Source of the DNA: Sinotaia quadrata
Lineage: Eukaryota > Mollusca > Gastropoda > Architaenioglossa > Viviparidae
NCBI GenBank assembly: GCA_028829895.1
Contig: CM054178.1
Location: 72,931,335 to 72,995,334, forward strand
Length of the DNA stretch: 64,000 bases
Reading direction: 5' to 3'
Shown: piece by piece, positions 34,680 through 46,399 of the stretch
How positions within the stretch are numbered: the first letter of the stretch is position 1
Layout of the letters: every line of letters begins with the position of its first letter
The notes under the pieces: generated by a model
Database searches by the model: none
Seen by the model: the letters and a program-made list of their open reading frames with translations, nothing else
Told to the model about the DNA's origin: nothing
Program-made: the position numbers and the translations under genes

Positions 34680-34935
34680 TAATCAACATTGGAATACAGA
34701 TTACATACCAAATGTGACGTCAACAAAACTTTGTAGTCCGCACTTAACTCGGGATAAGTACAAATTCTATATCCACAAAACTTTGCATTCCATAAATGAA
34801 TTAAGAATACCAAATGTGACGTCAACAAAACTTTGCAATCCATAAATGAACTAAGAAAACCAAATGTGACGTCAACAAAAGTTTGTAGTCCTTCAAGATA
34901 TCGGAATAAATTTCACATTCATATCTACAAAACTT
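34680..34935. repeat. 50-100-bp repeat with perfect CRE sites
   Basis: Units of 'accaaatgtgacgtcaacaa' plus 'aactttg(t/c)a(g/a)tcc'. TGACGTCA occurs at 34715-34722, 34817-34824 and 34867-34874, and decayed units lie between and after them. Confidence 0.85.
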
Positions 34936-35657
34936 TGAATGAGTTTGGACTTATTCCGATTCCATTTAGTAAGTCACATTACCAAATGGACTTTTTCAGT
35001 GGATTTTTAGTGCGGACTTTTTATTTATGGGCATGGTGGTAGGTGTTTTGAACAAAATATTTTAGTTTCATTACTTCCGAAGCAATTAAATTAAGGTTCA
35101 ATGCTTTCAAATCCTACAACATCTGGTCTTGAGAACTATAGCAAAATTCCTGAAGGATTTATTTATATGTGTCTATTGTTACTATAAGTATTTGTTTTTA
35201 AAGAATAGACTCAGTGTGATATATCCAATAAAATTAACACATTCTACAATCTTCTGCCAAGTGCAAACACAAACACAAACGCACACAAATACATACACAG
35301 AAGCTCGCTCGAAACACACAAACACAGAAATATCATAAAGATTGTCACTTTATATTAATCAGTAAGTATGCATATCGCAGCAGAAAAAAAATCAGGGCGA
35401 ACTTTACATGTCTATAGTCCATTTCAAAATCACCTCTGTGTCCTATCACTGTGTCCTGTTGGTTATAAATTTTAATACTGCGATTGTACATGGACTGGGG
35501 TGACATTCTTAGTCAAATTCTGCGCATAACATTTTCCTCGTTCGCATATTGAGGTTTTGCCAATTGTTTTATTATTATTATTATTTTTTTTTTACTCCCT
35601 ATCGTTTTTCGTGTATGTTTCTTGAGCTTTGCCAGTAACGTTAATGAACAAGTAGGC
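34936..35657. other. Non-coding, no feature seen
   Basis: AT-rich with a short CA-rich stretch near 35265-35330. Confidence 0.4.
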
Positions 35658-35885
35658 TAGCACTTAGGGACTAGGAATTGAAGCACTACCAATGGTAATT
35701 ACTGATTCTGGTAGCACTTAGGGACTAGGAATTGAAGCACTACCAATGGTAATTACTGATTCTGGTAGCACTTAGGGACTAGGAATTAAAGCACTACCAA
35801 TGGTAATTACTGATTCTGGTAGCACTTAGGGACTAGGAATTAAAGCACTACCAATGGTATTTACTGATTCTGCTAGCACTTAGGT
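35658..35885. repeat. 54-bp minisatellite, four copies
   Basis: Exact 54-bp spacing (35658, 35712, 35766, 35820) of 'tagcacttagggactaggaa' through 'ctaccaatggtaattactga'. Confidence 0.95.
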
Positions 35886-36835
35886 AATACGTAATAAACA
35901 TTATTAATGGCAAATACTGATATTGTTGTTTGGTACTCAACAATATCAATGGTAGTTGTGATATGGCTAATAGATACTAAAACGCTATCAATGGTAACTA
36001 TGAATAGTGCTAATATAACACTACCAGTGGCAATTATTGATATTGTTAATACAGAAATGCTCACAAGACACGAACAACATTGTCATGTACGTTGTGCAGA
36101 CAATAAATACTACAACACCACAAATGGTAAATTATTGATAATAAGTACTACCACACTAAATGGTAAAATATTGATAGTGTAATAATTGAAATAAAACATG
36201 ATCATGGGTCGAAATATGATATCAACAAACACTGCCAAATGTAAATATTGATATAGTTACATAAATAGTAAAACTGCAATTGGTAATTATCAAAACTCTG
36301 CAAATAGGAACTAAAAACTACCACTAGTAATTATCAAAAGTCTGCAAATGGAATTAATAACTACCACTGGTAATTATCAAAACTCTGCAAATAGGTACTA
36401 AAAACTACCACCGGTAATTATCAAAACTCTGCAAATAGGTACTAAAAACTACCACCGGTAATTATCAAATCTCTGCAAATAGGTACTAAAACTACCAATT
36501 GTAATTATCAAATCTTGTAAATAGGAACTAAAATTCTATCAATGGTACTTATCAAAACTGCAAATCAGTACCAAAACATCACAATGGTAATTATAAACGT
36601 CTGCAAATCGGAACTAAAACCCTACCAATGGTAATTATCAAATTCCTGCAAATATGTATTAAAACCCTACCAAAGGTAATTATCAAATTCCTGCAAATAT
36701 GTATTAAAACACTACCAATGGTAATTATCAAAACATTGCAAGTGAACACTGAAACACTACCAATGGTAATTATTGAAACATTGCAAGCGGACACTGAAAC
36801 ACTACCAATAGTAATTATCAAAACTGTCACATGTC
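35886..36835. repeat. ~43-bp minisatellite ('accaatggtaattatcaaaa')
   Basis: Degenerate until about 36240, then about 14 clearer units of 'ctaccaatggtaattatcaa' followed by 'aactctgcaaataggtacta'. The motif 'ctaccaatggtaatta' is shared with the 54-bp array at its left, so both arrays derive from one ancestral unit. Confidence 0.88.
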
Positions 36836-38357
36836 CGTTTCCATTTAACGACCCTGTTCTAATTTAGGTTCTAGTTATTGATATTGATATATTGGATAAT
36901 TCCTAACATTAGTGACAGCTGGACGGCCTAACTTCTCTTCCACTCAAATGCCACAACATCAACCAATTATTCACGACACTTAGCCAGACAAATTAGTTGA
37001 CTTACTGCAATTGATAACGTTATCTCTCCCTGTGTTTATAGATTAATGATTATTGATCCTTTATCCTTTTAATCTGGCTCAGCCCCCAATCAATCACATT
37101 CCCTTTTGGTCGATTACAAACGATGATATAACAATAGGAGAAATAATAAATTTAATAACAATAACATTAAATTTGAAAACAAGAAAATGAACAATTCGAT
37201 TTCCATGACTAACAGTATAGAATGATATCACACAATCTGATAAGTCAGTTACTATCCACACATTGAGAGTCTGTTTATCCAATGCATGCTGACATCCGTG
37301 ATGGTCTTGGCAGTCCCTTGCAGTTCAAGCAGGGGCAGCGACAATGGCTTCAATGCAGATGCTTGCTCGCTCAGCGGTTTTGCTCTGAGCTCCACATCTT
37401 GTAAGACTGGATTCCCACCATCAAGTACAGTGTTAGCAGTTGATATTGGAGTTGAGAGTTAAACTCAAGACCAGCTGTAATAAATAGTTTTATCCTGTTA
37501 CAGCCTCATGTGGTAACAGTAATTCTATGGGCTTTGTGGTGGCAGCGATAATCACTCTTTACAATTCCACTAATTAGCTTTAGTTAATTCACAGTTTAAA
37601 TTACATGAACATTTCAAGTGTATAAAACCCTTACAATATATATTTCATTCATTATAATACAGTTACAGTTATAATGTAATTTAGCTAGTGACTCATGCAA
37701 TGTGTGTCAACTTGTTAGCTCTCCCGTGATAACAATTAATCAATGGAAATATGACTGCATACACATGGTAATTCTCTCAACTATTTTACAAGTGTAACAT
37801 CGCTAACACCACATAGCTTCTGTAGGAAAATATATTAGCTTTTAGCATCATCAAAATCACAAGAATACTCTACACAACATTTATACTACAAAATACAGGG
37901 TATATCAATTTTCACAAGAAGAATATAGTCTAGAAAAATCAAGTATATTACCACTATGTGTTCTTTAGGTGTGGTCAATGGTGGATGCAATTTGCTCATT
38001 CACCCTTGGTACTGTGGGTTACGGTGGCATCTAACGGGTCCGATTCATTCAGGCGGTATATGAATGGACATAAAGGTCAGTTAACGATTTAGCACTACGT
38101 CATTGCCGGTATGCAAATGATCATAATTGGGTAGTTAGTATCTGGTTTTCAGCGTGTCCTTCACCTGTGACCTAACTTACATTCCCTGAAAGCATAAACA
38201 CGTATTTCTGCGGCCTTAAGCTTAATCCTTAACAGAAGTCTTCACAGTAAATACGCAAGGAAGGGGAAAACCTGTTATTACAAGAAATGATTTAATAATA
38301 AAAAATGTATAAAAATGTATTAAAAAATTACATAATTTGTTTTAATATATCCTCACA
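36836..38357. other. 1.5-kb segment separating two blocks of the 43-bp array
   Basis: Unique sequence between repeat blocks, containing the GC-richer frame at 37252-37458. No terminal repeats or target duplication are evident at its edges, so whether it is an insertion is open. Confidence 0.4.
37252..37458 (-). CDS. Possible exon, unknown protein
   Basis: A 68-codon minus frame in a GC-richer patch contains VLDGGNPVLQDVELRAKPLS, EQASALKPLSLPLLELQGTA and KTITDVSMHWINRLSMCG-stop. Composition and amphipathic pattern look genuine and the flanks are clearly different. No ATG, clear acceptor or recognised family, so it may be a transposon fragment. Confidence 0.22.
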   Translation of the reverse strand, partial: LSTPISTANTVLDGGNPVLQDVELRAKPLSEQASALKPLSLPLLELQGTAKTITDVSMHWINRLSMCG

Positions 38358-38495
38358 TCAGAAACATTGCAAGTGGGTACTGAAACACTACCAAAGGTAA
38401 TTATCGAAACATAGCAATTGGGTACTGAAACACTACCGATAGTAATTATCGAAGCATAGCAAGTGGGTACTGAAACACTACTAAGAGTAATAAAT
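38358..38495. repeat. Second block of the 43-bp minisatellite
   Basis: Three units of 'gaaacattgcaagtgggtac' plus 'tgaaacactaccaaaggtaa' plus 'ttatc', the same subtype as the right end of the block that ends at 36835. Confidence 0.88.
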
Positions 38496-39477
38496 TAAAT
38501 TACTTAAAGGCACATAAACACTGATAAGTGGGAAGTACTTCTTCAAAGAATTTGAAACTCTGTCATTACCTTTGGTAATAAATGAAAAAGTTAATAGGTA
38601 CTTAAATGGGGAGTATAGACAATTTTACGTAGTGAAACTCTACCAATGGGAAGTAATTATAAACAAGTACTCGTACCTAGAGGGCGTTTCAACATTTCTT
38701 CCAGGTACTGCAACTCTACCATAAGTGGTTACAAATCATACTAACCAAAGTTTGAGTCCAGCAAATGACTCGAGGTGAACGTACTATTATTAACTGCAGA
38801 TGATGGATGGCCTATATAGAAATTAGACTATAATTAAGAATACGTTTGTATCATTTTGACGACTCAAACAAATATATTATTTAATATTAGGTAATACTAG
38901 ATATGATTGTAACCACACACACACACACACACACACATGCAACAGATTATGTGTTGACATTGCCATGAAAATGGAAATAATTAAATTAAATTAAAATTAA
39001 AATAATTAAACAGATGTTTTTCTTTCAAAACTCATTGTAAACGTTAGCATCACAGAAAAGATTTTGTTGTTGTGAGTTTTCAAATAAAAGGCAAAACCCG
39101 AACTTTACCATTTCAAATTCGACGTTGGCCTTTAAGTTCATGGTAATCAGTTGTCTTTCTCTTATCGCTAAGACCGCAGTGAGAAATGTCTTAGGGTCGG
39201 GGTGACATGTTTTGTTGTGCTGACATATCTGTGAATGGAATATCTGTGTCAAGTCACTTTGTGCGCACTGTATAGGAATGTGGACAGCGGAATGTCAGCA
39301 CGGTGTGTCGAGCAGTGCACTGATGTCATTTGCCAATGAAACTTTGTCACCAACCCATTTCCTTCAAGAAACCCGCTCATCACCTTGTGGTGGCTGTTTT
39401 TATAGCCTCAGAAAAATGGTAATATAACAAATATTAAAATTAATACGTGTACTAGCACAAATGTCTGGGTTGATGGT
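38496..39477. other. Non-coding; (CA)n at 38913-38937
   Basis: Residual degenerate repeats until about 38700, then unique AT-rich DNA. Confidence 0.4.
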
Positions 39478-40113
39478 GCTCGCACTATACAGCCCATTTG
39501 GGAAGTGTTGCTCGCACTATACAGCCCATTTGGGTAGTGTTGCTTGCACTAGGCAGCCATTTGGGTAGTGTTGCTCGCACTGCGCAGCTATTTGGGTAGT
39601 GTTATTCACAATAGGCAACTATTTTGGGTAGTGTTGCACACAATATGCAACAATTTGAGTTGTTTTGCTGACAATATTCGTCTATCTGGGTAGTGTTGCT
39701 CACAATATGCAGCCATTTGAGTAGTAGTGCGCGCATTATACAACTCTTTGAATAGTGGTGCTCACAATCTGCAGCCATTTGGGTAGTGTTGCTCACAATA
39801 TGCAGCCGCTTGGGGAGTGTTGCTAACAATATACATATGTTTGGGTAGTGTTGCTCACAATATACAGCCATTTGGGTAGTGTTGCTCACAATATGCAGCC
39901 TTTTGGGGAGTGTTGCTCACAATATGCAGCCGTTTGGGGAGTGTTGCTAACAATATACAGCCGTTTGGGTAATAGTAATCGCAATATACAACTATTTAAA
40001 AAGAGTTGCTCGCAATATGCCATTTTGTAGTGTTGCTCACGATATGTAGCCATTCGGGTAGTGATGAAATAATCAGACATATGGGTAGTGGTATTCGCAA
40101 TCTGCAGCCATTT
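39478..40113. repeat. ~32-bp minisatellite, about 20 units
   Basis: Unit 'gttgctcacaatatgcagcc' plus 'atttgggtagt'. Open frames on both strands across it follow the repeat. Confidence 0.93.
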
Positions 40114-40605
40114 TGGTATATGATGATGATGATGATGATGGTGATAATTAGAATAATTAACAGGTCATATATGAATGAAATTGTCTAGGAATTATGGATC
40201 GGCCCCAGTCTAATAGCAGCACTTCATGACACTGTCCACAACCTCCACAAAGCTCAGGATTTCTCAGAATCTTTCTAGGAGTAAAGACCAATCCTCATAG
40301 ATTACAAGACCAAGTCATAGACACCCATCAAAGACAAACAACATATGTAGTGAGGAGAGGCGATAACATCACCACCACCAACAACAGCAATAATAATAAT
40401 AGTAACACCAACTTCACACTGCGCTGAGGTAGACCTAATTTGACTCCAGTAAATGTGGGAAACTAGTCTAACGTAAACTAGTTGTGTGCAATGAAGAGGA
40501 TCATAATGATAGTCACAAATCCAGAGAGACCAGTCACAAAAATGTCTGTAGGTATTTTAGCTCTAATATTATACAAACTGGGACAGCAGCTTTTCAGTAA
40601 CGTTC
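40114..40605. other. Unique DNA; (GAT)n at 40117-40144
   Basis: A short GAT microsatellite, then sequence with an 'accaccaccaacaacagcaa' stretch; no gene. Confidence 0.45.
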
Positions 40606-41016
40606 GCCTAAATAGATTTTGGAACTAGTGATATCCCAATCTTTACTGAAAGAGATTGTTGGAACTAGTGATATCCCAGGCCTTGCCTAAATAGATTGTT
40701 GGAACTAGTGATATCCCAGGCCTTGCCTAAATAGATTGTTGGAACTAGTGATATCCCGGGCTCTGCCTATACAAATTGTTGGAACTAGTGATATCCCAGG
40801 CCTTGCCTAAATAGATTGTTGGAACTAGTGATATCCCGGGCTCTGCCTATACAAATTGTTGGAACTAGTGATATCCCAGGCCTTGCCTAAATAGATTGTT
40901 GGAAATAGTGATATCCCAAGCCTTGCTTAAATAGACGGAACTAGTGATATCCCGGGCTTTACTGAAATAGATTGTTGGAACTAGTGATATCCCAGGCTTT
41001 ACTGAAAGAGATTGTT
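40606..41016. repeat. 40-bp minisatellite, about ten units
   Basis: Exact 40-bp spacing from 40621 to 40901 of 'ggaactagtgatatcccagg' plus 'ccttgcctaaatagattgtt'. Two subtypes alternate (ccttgcctaaatagatt versus ctctgcctatacaaatt), indicating an 80-bp higher-order duplication. Confidence 0.95.
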
Positions 41017-41189
41017 CCTTTGCTTGGTAAGACAGGACAGTACTGACTACGCTCGTGGTGGTGACAAAACCAGTCGTTAAGCAAACTGCAGCAAGACAAT
41101 TAAACATAACAGAAACAAGACAGTACATATATTTCACAGCCGAGGTGTATCAAGAGTGCCATTAGTGACCCAGGGTAGCGTAGGTAAAA

Positions 41190-41490
41190 CAAGTGCAAAG
41201 AGTGATAATATGTACAAAAGTAGGTAAGTGAATATGAACAAAGTGGAGAAGTGAATGTGTACAAAAATGGATATATACTACTAAATCCCCAAAAAATTTG
41301 GAGTGGTGAGCCGGGTACAAAAATGCATAAATGAATTATGTGTAAGTGAAGAATATACAAAACATTACAAAAGGGAATAAGCTTAACATGTAAAAGTGGA
41401 TAAGTTAAACGTCTTCAGAAGAAATACGTGAGCTGTGTACACGAGTGGATGAAAGTTGCGTGCACAAAAGTGAATAACGACACGAAAAGT
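41190..41490. repeat. Degenerate 'gtacaaaagtggataagtgaa' repeats
   Basis: Irregular 20-45-bp spacing of 'gtacaaaa-tgga' and 'taagtgaa' motifs, heavily diverged. Confidence 0.55.
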
Positions 41491-41859
41491 AAAATGTATT
41501 AAAATGTTGTTTGAGGGACACGTGTAAATGTGATGAGAGTGAAATATATGCAGAATACAATTTGAAAAGGGAGGCTATCGGTGCGGAACTAAAACGTTCT
41601 GAGACTGCTTGTTTAAAAAGAAATAAATAAAAGAAGAAAAAAATTACCATCGTAACATGATATAATTTGACGTTAATGAAAACAGTTTATATACAAACAT
41701 CAGCCGGACACAAAACTGTTAATCAAAATAAACAGCAGCAAAATCTGTTCTCTGTCACAGAAAATTCCTGTTTATGAACAAAAAGGGCATGCGCTGATTT
41801 TGCACTGATGATGGAAACAAACTATTAAGCTGAAACAGTTAACACAACCAGACACAGGT

Positions 41860-43075
41860 TAGTATTGATGAGGAAAGAGACTTGTAAATTTACAAACCAG
41901 CACGACACTATTTGACACTGATAAAGAAAACAATATAGTATTGATAATGAAAGAGACTTGTAAATTTACAAACCAGCACGACACTATTAGACACTGATAA
42001 AGAAAACAGTCAATATATACGCACAGCCATTAGGACAAAACTAGACAATTATAACGAAGACAAAAGGTAACTTACTCGAAATAACTAGACACTGATAATG
42101 AAATCAACCAATGAGAAGACAGAACCAATACATCACGACACAACTAGATACTGATAATGAAAATAATCAATAAGAAGACAGAACCAGTAAATCACGACAC
42201 AACTAGACACTTTTAATGAAAACAACCAATAAAAACACAGAGCCAATACAACACGTCACTCCAGGCACAACTAGACACTTTTTAATGAAAACAACCAATA
42301 AAAACACAGAGCCAATACATCACGACACAACGTCTAAATAATGAAAAGATCCAGTAAAGATAAAGAAAAAATGTAGCAAAATATTACTTTATACTGATTA
42401 CGAAAATAGGGTGTGTTAATGTGTGCGCGTGTGTGCGTTTATGTGTGTATGTGTGCGTCTCATAAAAAGAAAATAATGCAACTAACTCGACACAAGTAGA
42501 AACAATATCAACCTTAGTACAACTAGAAAGTGATAATGAAAACTATACCAAACTAAGTATAACTAGAAACTGATAAGGAAAACAATTAGAAATTGATAAT
42601 GAAAATAATATCAAACTAACTGAGCACAACTAGAAAATGATAAGGAAAACAATATCAACCTTAGTACAATTAGAAAGCGATACTGAAAACTAAACCAAAC
42701 TAACTTAGTACAACTAGAAACTGATATGGAAAACAAAATATAACTAAGAGGACACAACTTGACAGTGAAAATGAGAGTGTTAAGGATACGACTATCACAA
42801 GACAAATTTAGTACTGACAACAAAAAGAAAAGGCAACCAATAAGAAGACAAAACCAACACAAGACAACATGGTACTAATAAAAACAAAACGAAAACAAAA
42901 CACGAATACAAATCCAACATTTGAACAAAATCAGCCAGTATGAAAGACAAAACCAGCAAAACACAATATGGTACTGATAAAAAGAAATGAACCAACATGA
43001 AGATATAAACCAACATGTCAACAAACACAGTCAGCATGAACACAGAACAATAGAGATACTGATAAGACAATTTAA
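41860..43075. repeat. A-rich degenerate array, 1.2 kb
   Basis: Units of 40-60 bp built on 'ctagacactgataatgaaaa' plus 'caa-caataagaagacagaa', with local near-identical pairs (42085-42310, 42480-42720). Strong A excess on the plus strand. Minus-strand hydrophobic frames (42611-43070) are its complement, not membrane proteins. Confidence 0.75.
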
Positions 43076-43164
43076 GACGACATTACATTTTTTTTTTAAT
43101 CAGCTGGACAGTATGTGTCTATCGACGGGATACCCCCCCCCCACACACACACCCTTCTTTTAGT

Positions 43165-43273
43165 AAAGATATATGTGCAGTTCAACGCTAGGACCCCACA
43201 CCTTTTTTTTTCTAGTAAACTGTGAATAGTACACTCAAAAAGATATATGTGCAGTTCAACGCTAGGGCCCCAC

Positions 43274-43306
<33 letters not shown>

Positions 43307-43365
43307 TAAACTGTGAATAGGACACTCAAAAAGATAACTGTGCAGTTCAACGCTAGGGCCACACA
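43165..43365. repeat. 73-91-bp repeat x3 with poly-T
   Basis: 'gtgcagttcaacgctagg' plus 'cccacac' plus T run plus 'agtaaactgtgaata' repeated three times. The spacing difference is due to a longer T run (about 28 T) in the second copy. Confidence 0.88.
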
Positions 43366-43504
43366 TACTGCTCGGAACATTTGCATATACACCTTCGCTC
43401 ACAAACACACTTATAACTTCTATAATGCTTGAATATAACTTGTACTGCTTTAGCCCAAGCGTATATAGTTACTGTACCGAAAAAATTAAGATAGGAAAGT
43501 GTCA

Positions 43505-43578
43505 CAAAACGTCAAACGTCAAACGAAGCCAACAAGTTTACGTCAAACGTCAAACGAAGCCAACAAGTTTACGTCAAA
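43505..43578. repeat. 35-bp duplication
   Basis: 'gtcaaacgtcaaacgaagcc' plus 'aacaagtttac' occurs twice. Confidence 0.92.
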
Positions 43579-43833
43579 CGGTGGTTGTAGCTTCAAGTAA
43601 TATGGCTTTAATTTAATTTTTATATTGATTTCGTCTTAACCAGTGGTGTTTAAAGGAAAACGCCAAATAATCTAAGAGCTGGAAATGGTTTAAATGGCCT
43701 TTTGTCGTTGCTGCTGTTGTGTGTTTGTGTGCGTGCCTGCGTACATACGTGCTTGAAGCAATGTGCAATTAGAAATTATTGGTTAACCCACCAGATAAAA
43801 TAGACTAGATTTGTCTGCTTACCTTCTTTCCAG

Positions 43834-43899
43834 TCTGACCCCTGTAAAGATTGCGCAAACTTGGACCAGTTACTTGAAGCACGTGGGGACTCCCTTTGA
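43834..43899 (+). CDS. Possible terminal exon
   Basis: After a strong pyrimidine tract and AG ('ccttctttccag') the frame reads SDPCKDCANLDQLLEARGDS then L-stop. The same bases read on the minus strand as a perfect donor ('aag|gtaagc') for an open frame ending LYRGQTGKK, so strand is ambiguous. Either could be a genuine exon; I place it on plus because of the tract and stop. Confidence 0.22.
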   Translation, partial: SDPCKDCANLDQLLEARGDSL

Positions 43900-44529
43900 A
43901 ACGAAAGTCCCCCTAAGGTCGACATAAAACTTTCCTTTCAGTCTCTTTGCACCTCCGAGTATGTGCTTTAATCCAGCGCGAGGCGATCTAATAATCCCTC
44001 TCTACAAAAGGTTTGGCACAACGGTTAAAAAGAAAAATTCATTGGATCATTTTTTTTTCAATTGTTTCTAGGGCTGTCCATAAATTTGCACTGTCAGTCA
44101 TATTCTGAGTTTAATAATAGCAAGGATCACACAGTAGTGTTGCTGGTAGTTAAGCGTTGTAGAATTAGTTTTACTATGCGTGCATGTTTCGCTCTTCTCA
44201 TATAGTTTGATAAGGTGTGTTGAATTACAAGCTGAAACAGCACACCATCAATTATCCAGGAACCCGTATTGGGTGTCTGGCTTGGCAGATCTCGTCTGTT
44301 CTCACGTCATAATCACGCTCCTAGTCAATACTTCTTTAACTGGCAAAGAGAACTACACGATTGTATACTATTTATTAGTATATGCCAGCAGCGCTACCAG
44401 CCTTACAATGCAATCACTAAAGCTTTGAACCTTAGTGCAGAGCTCTTATTGACTAAGAAATGTGTCACGTGACTATATGTCTTTGGCTGACGCTGAATGC
44501 ATTGATGACAGAATAGAAATGTAAACCGA
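43900..44529. other. Non-coding, no accepted feature
   Basis: Two overlapping plus frames and one minus frame near 44180-44600 lack motifs. Confidence 0.35.
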
Positions 44530-44631
44530 ATGGCATCATCTGAACAAGCCAAATATTGGGTATGTTGCCTCTTATGTGACTGTCGAGAGCGCCAAGTCAA
44601 CATCAGTAGAAACTGCTTAGGGCGTTTATAG
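44530..44631 (+). CDS. Cys-rich 33-residue small ORF
   Basis: ATG with G at +4 opens MASSEQAKYWVCCLLCDCRE and closes RQVNISRNCLGRL-stop. The CCxxCxC cluster is unlike background. It could be a first exon, a small peptide or a transposon remnant. A second short ATG frame (MSLADAECIDDRIEM) lies just upstream, at about 44477. Confidence 0.2.
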   Translation: MASSEQAKYWVCCLLCDCRERQVNISRNCLGRL

Positions 44632-44639
44632 TCTGCTTC

Positions 44640-45853
44640 AGTAGATACTGAATTGGGCGCTAACAGTCTGCGTCGTTAGGCACTGACGCGAGATCATAAA
44701 GTGAAAGCCCGCGTGTAGAAAATAAAGTTCCTTAGACTAGTAGCATTTTCAGCCAGTTTACACCATTCCAGAGGAAATTTTGCCAGCTTTTCTTCCCTTC
44801 AGAAAGTTTATCGTGTAGTAGATAAACACAGCCACGTGCGTAAATGACCAATTGTTTACTGTACAAGCAGGTCCGATAACCTAGCTGTCAGACAGGGAGA
44901 GGAAGAAAAATGCTGACAGAAGCAAACGCTATAAATGTAATGAGGTCATGACCTTTTCTTAAGATATTAACATGACTATGAGAGTGACAGTGCTTGACAC
45001 GTGAGAATAGATAAAAGCAGATCTTAAAAAAGAAATGATTAGGCAGAATTATCGACCTAAATCTTCCATATCAGTGTTAAAAAAGCAAACTCCACAGAAA
45101 TGTAAATAGCAAAAAATAAGTGCCTCTACTTGCGGAATGACTTCGTTATCTCAGAGTGATATTATCTCAGTAATATAACCTGACAAAAAGCTGTTGAAAT
45201 TCATTTATATTCCATAGTGAGTTTTCAAGTTCATTAAGCTCTGCTGTGGATTTGTGTGGTTTGTTTTCATGTGTGTTCACTAATTACTAGGTGACTGAAT
45301 AAATTCCATTTACAAGGTCTCCAATAATTCGGCCAAGAAAGTTAGTCGAGAAGGCAGATACACCGAATGGAGTTAGCAAGCTGTCACTAATTTAGAAGCA
45401 CCATGAAAATCTTCAAGATCAGAAATGTTTAATTGACGTTTGATGCGTAACTAGTATTTTTTTTTTTAAATCCATTGAAAATGGCTTCTTTGTTGTGATG
45501 TTTATTCTCAGTCGAAAAGTCCAAGCTGTCAGTGTAGCTTGCAGCTTCTCAGTGCACTCAGCAATGTGATACTCAAAGCCTCAGACTGTATTTTATTTAT
45601 AACCAGTCATGTTGTTGCATTCTCATACACTGTCGATATTTCCCCCCCCAAACGAAAGGGCGTTAAATTCTGCACACAGGAGAAAGCACAATAAATGTTC
45701 AAGACTTCAAGCAAACATAAAAATGCAAAACATATGTACTTTTTCTTAATCCACCCCACGACGCACCACTGGCACTGACAACAAAAATGTAGAAAGATTC
45801 TGAAGCTTGTAAAGGGACTCCAGCCCTACCACTGCAACAGACAATTTGTCTGT
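44640..45853. other. Non-coding, no feature seen
   Basis: Unique AT-rich DNA without repeats or exon signals. Confidence 0.4.
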
Positions 45854-45926
45854 CGGTACATGCGTACCGTAGATCGAAACACTAAGCGCAGTTGTGGTGG
45901 GGGCCGAGTCGACTGACTGACTCGGC
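45854..45926. other. Two adjacent perfect hairpins
   Basis: CGGTAC-atgc-GTACCG (45854-45869) and GCCGAGTC-gactgact-GACTCGGC (45903-45926) lie 33 bp apart in a GC-rich patch. Possible protein-binding palindromes or cruciforms; function unknown. Confidence 0.4.
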
Positions 45927-46279
45927 TATGTAGAAAGCTGACTCGCTGGCGCGCCTCTACGTTTGTGTTCGTCTCTCTTTTCCTCGTTCGTTCTTTCTCT
46001 CCATTCCTATCTACCACCCTTCTGCATCCCCAACATATCTCTAGAAGCAACGAAATTTGTCTCCGAGACACATGGTCAGTATTTATTTCCTTCTTTTTTT
46101 GGTTATTTTCCAGCAAGAGTTAACAATAGGGAATGTAGGGCATAAATGATATAAGTTTAATGTGTCAAATGTGCAGTGGCAGGTTTTAGTTTATCAGGGG
46201 CCGTAATTCTGTTTCTATTTTCATGTCTGTGTGGTATTTGTGATCACTGCACACAGCTGTTACGTACACTTCACCCTGG

Positions 46280-46366
46280 GTCGGGTCAGAGTGATGTAGC
46301 TTGCGAAGTTGTCTTTAGGTCGGGTCAGAGTGATGTAGCTTGCGAAGTTGTCTTTAGGTCGGGTCT
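46280..46366. repeat. 39-bp duplication
   Basis: 'gtcgggtcagagtgatgtag' plus 'cttgcgaagttgtcttta' twice, with a third partial. Confidence 0.92.
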
Positions 46367-46399
46367 GTAGACACCGCCTCATTGCATTGTAGACGTTAT

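Noticed and set aside
42611..43070. Hydrophobic minus-strand frames that look like membrane proteins
   Set aside because: They are complements of an A-rich degenerate repeat; Leu/Phe/Ser-rich content follows from the base composition.
46114..46145. Possible 10-codon terminal exon after 'ggttattttccag'
   Set aside because: The acceptor is good but ten codons give no coding evidence, and no upstream exon or poly(A) signal fits.
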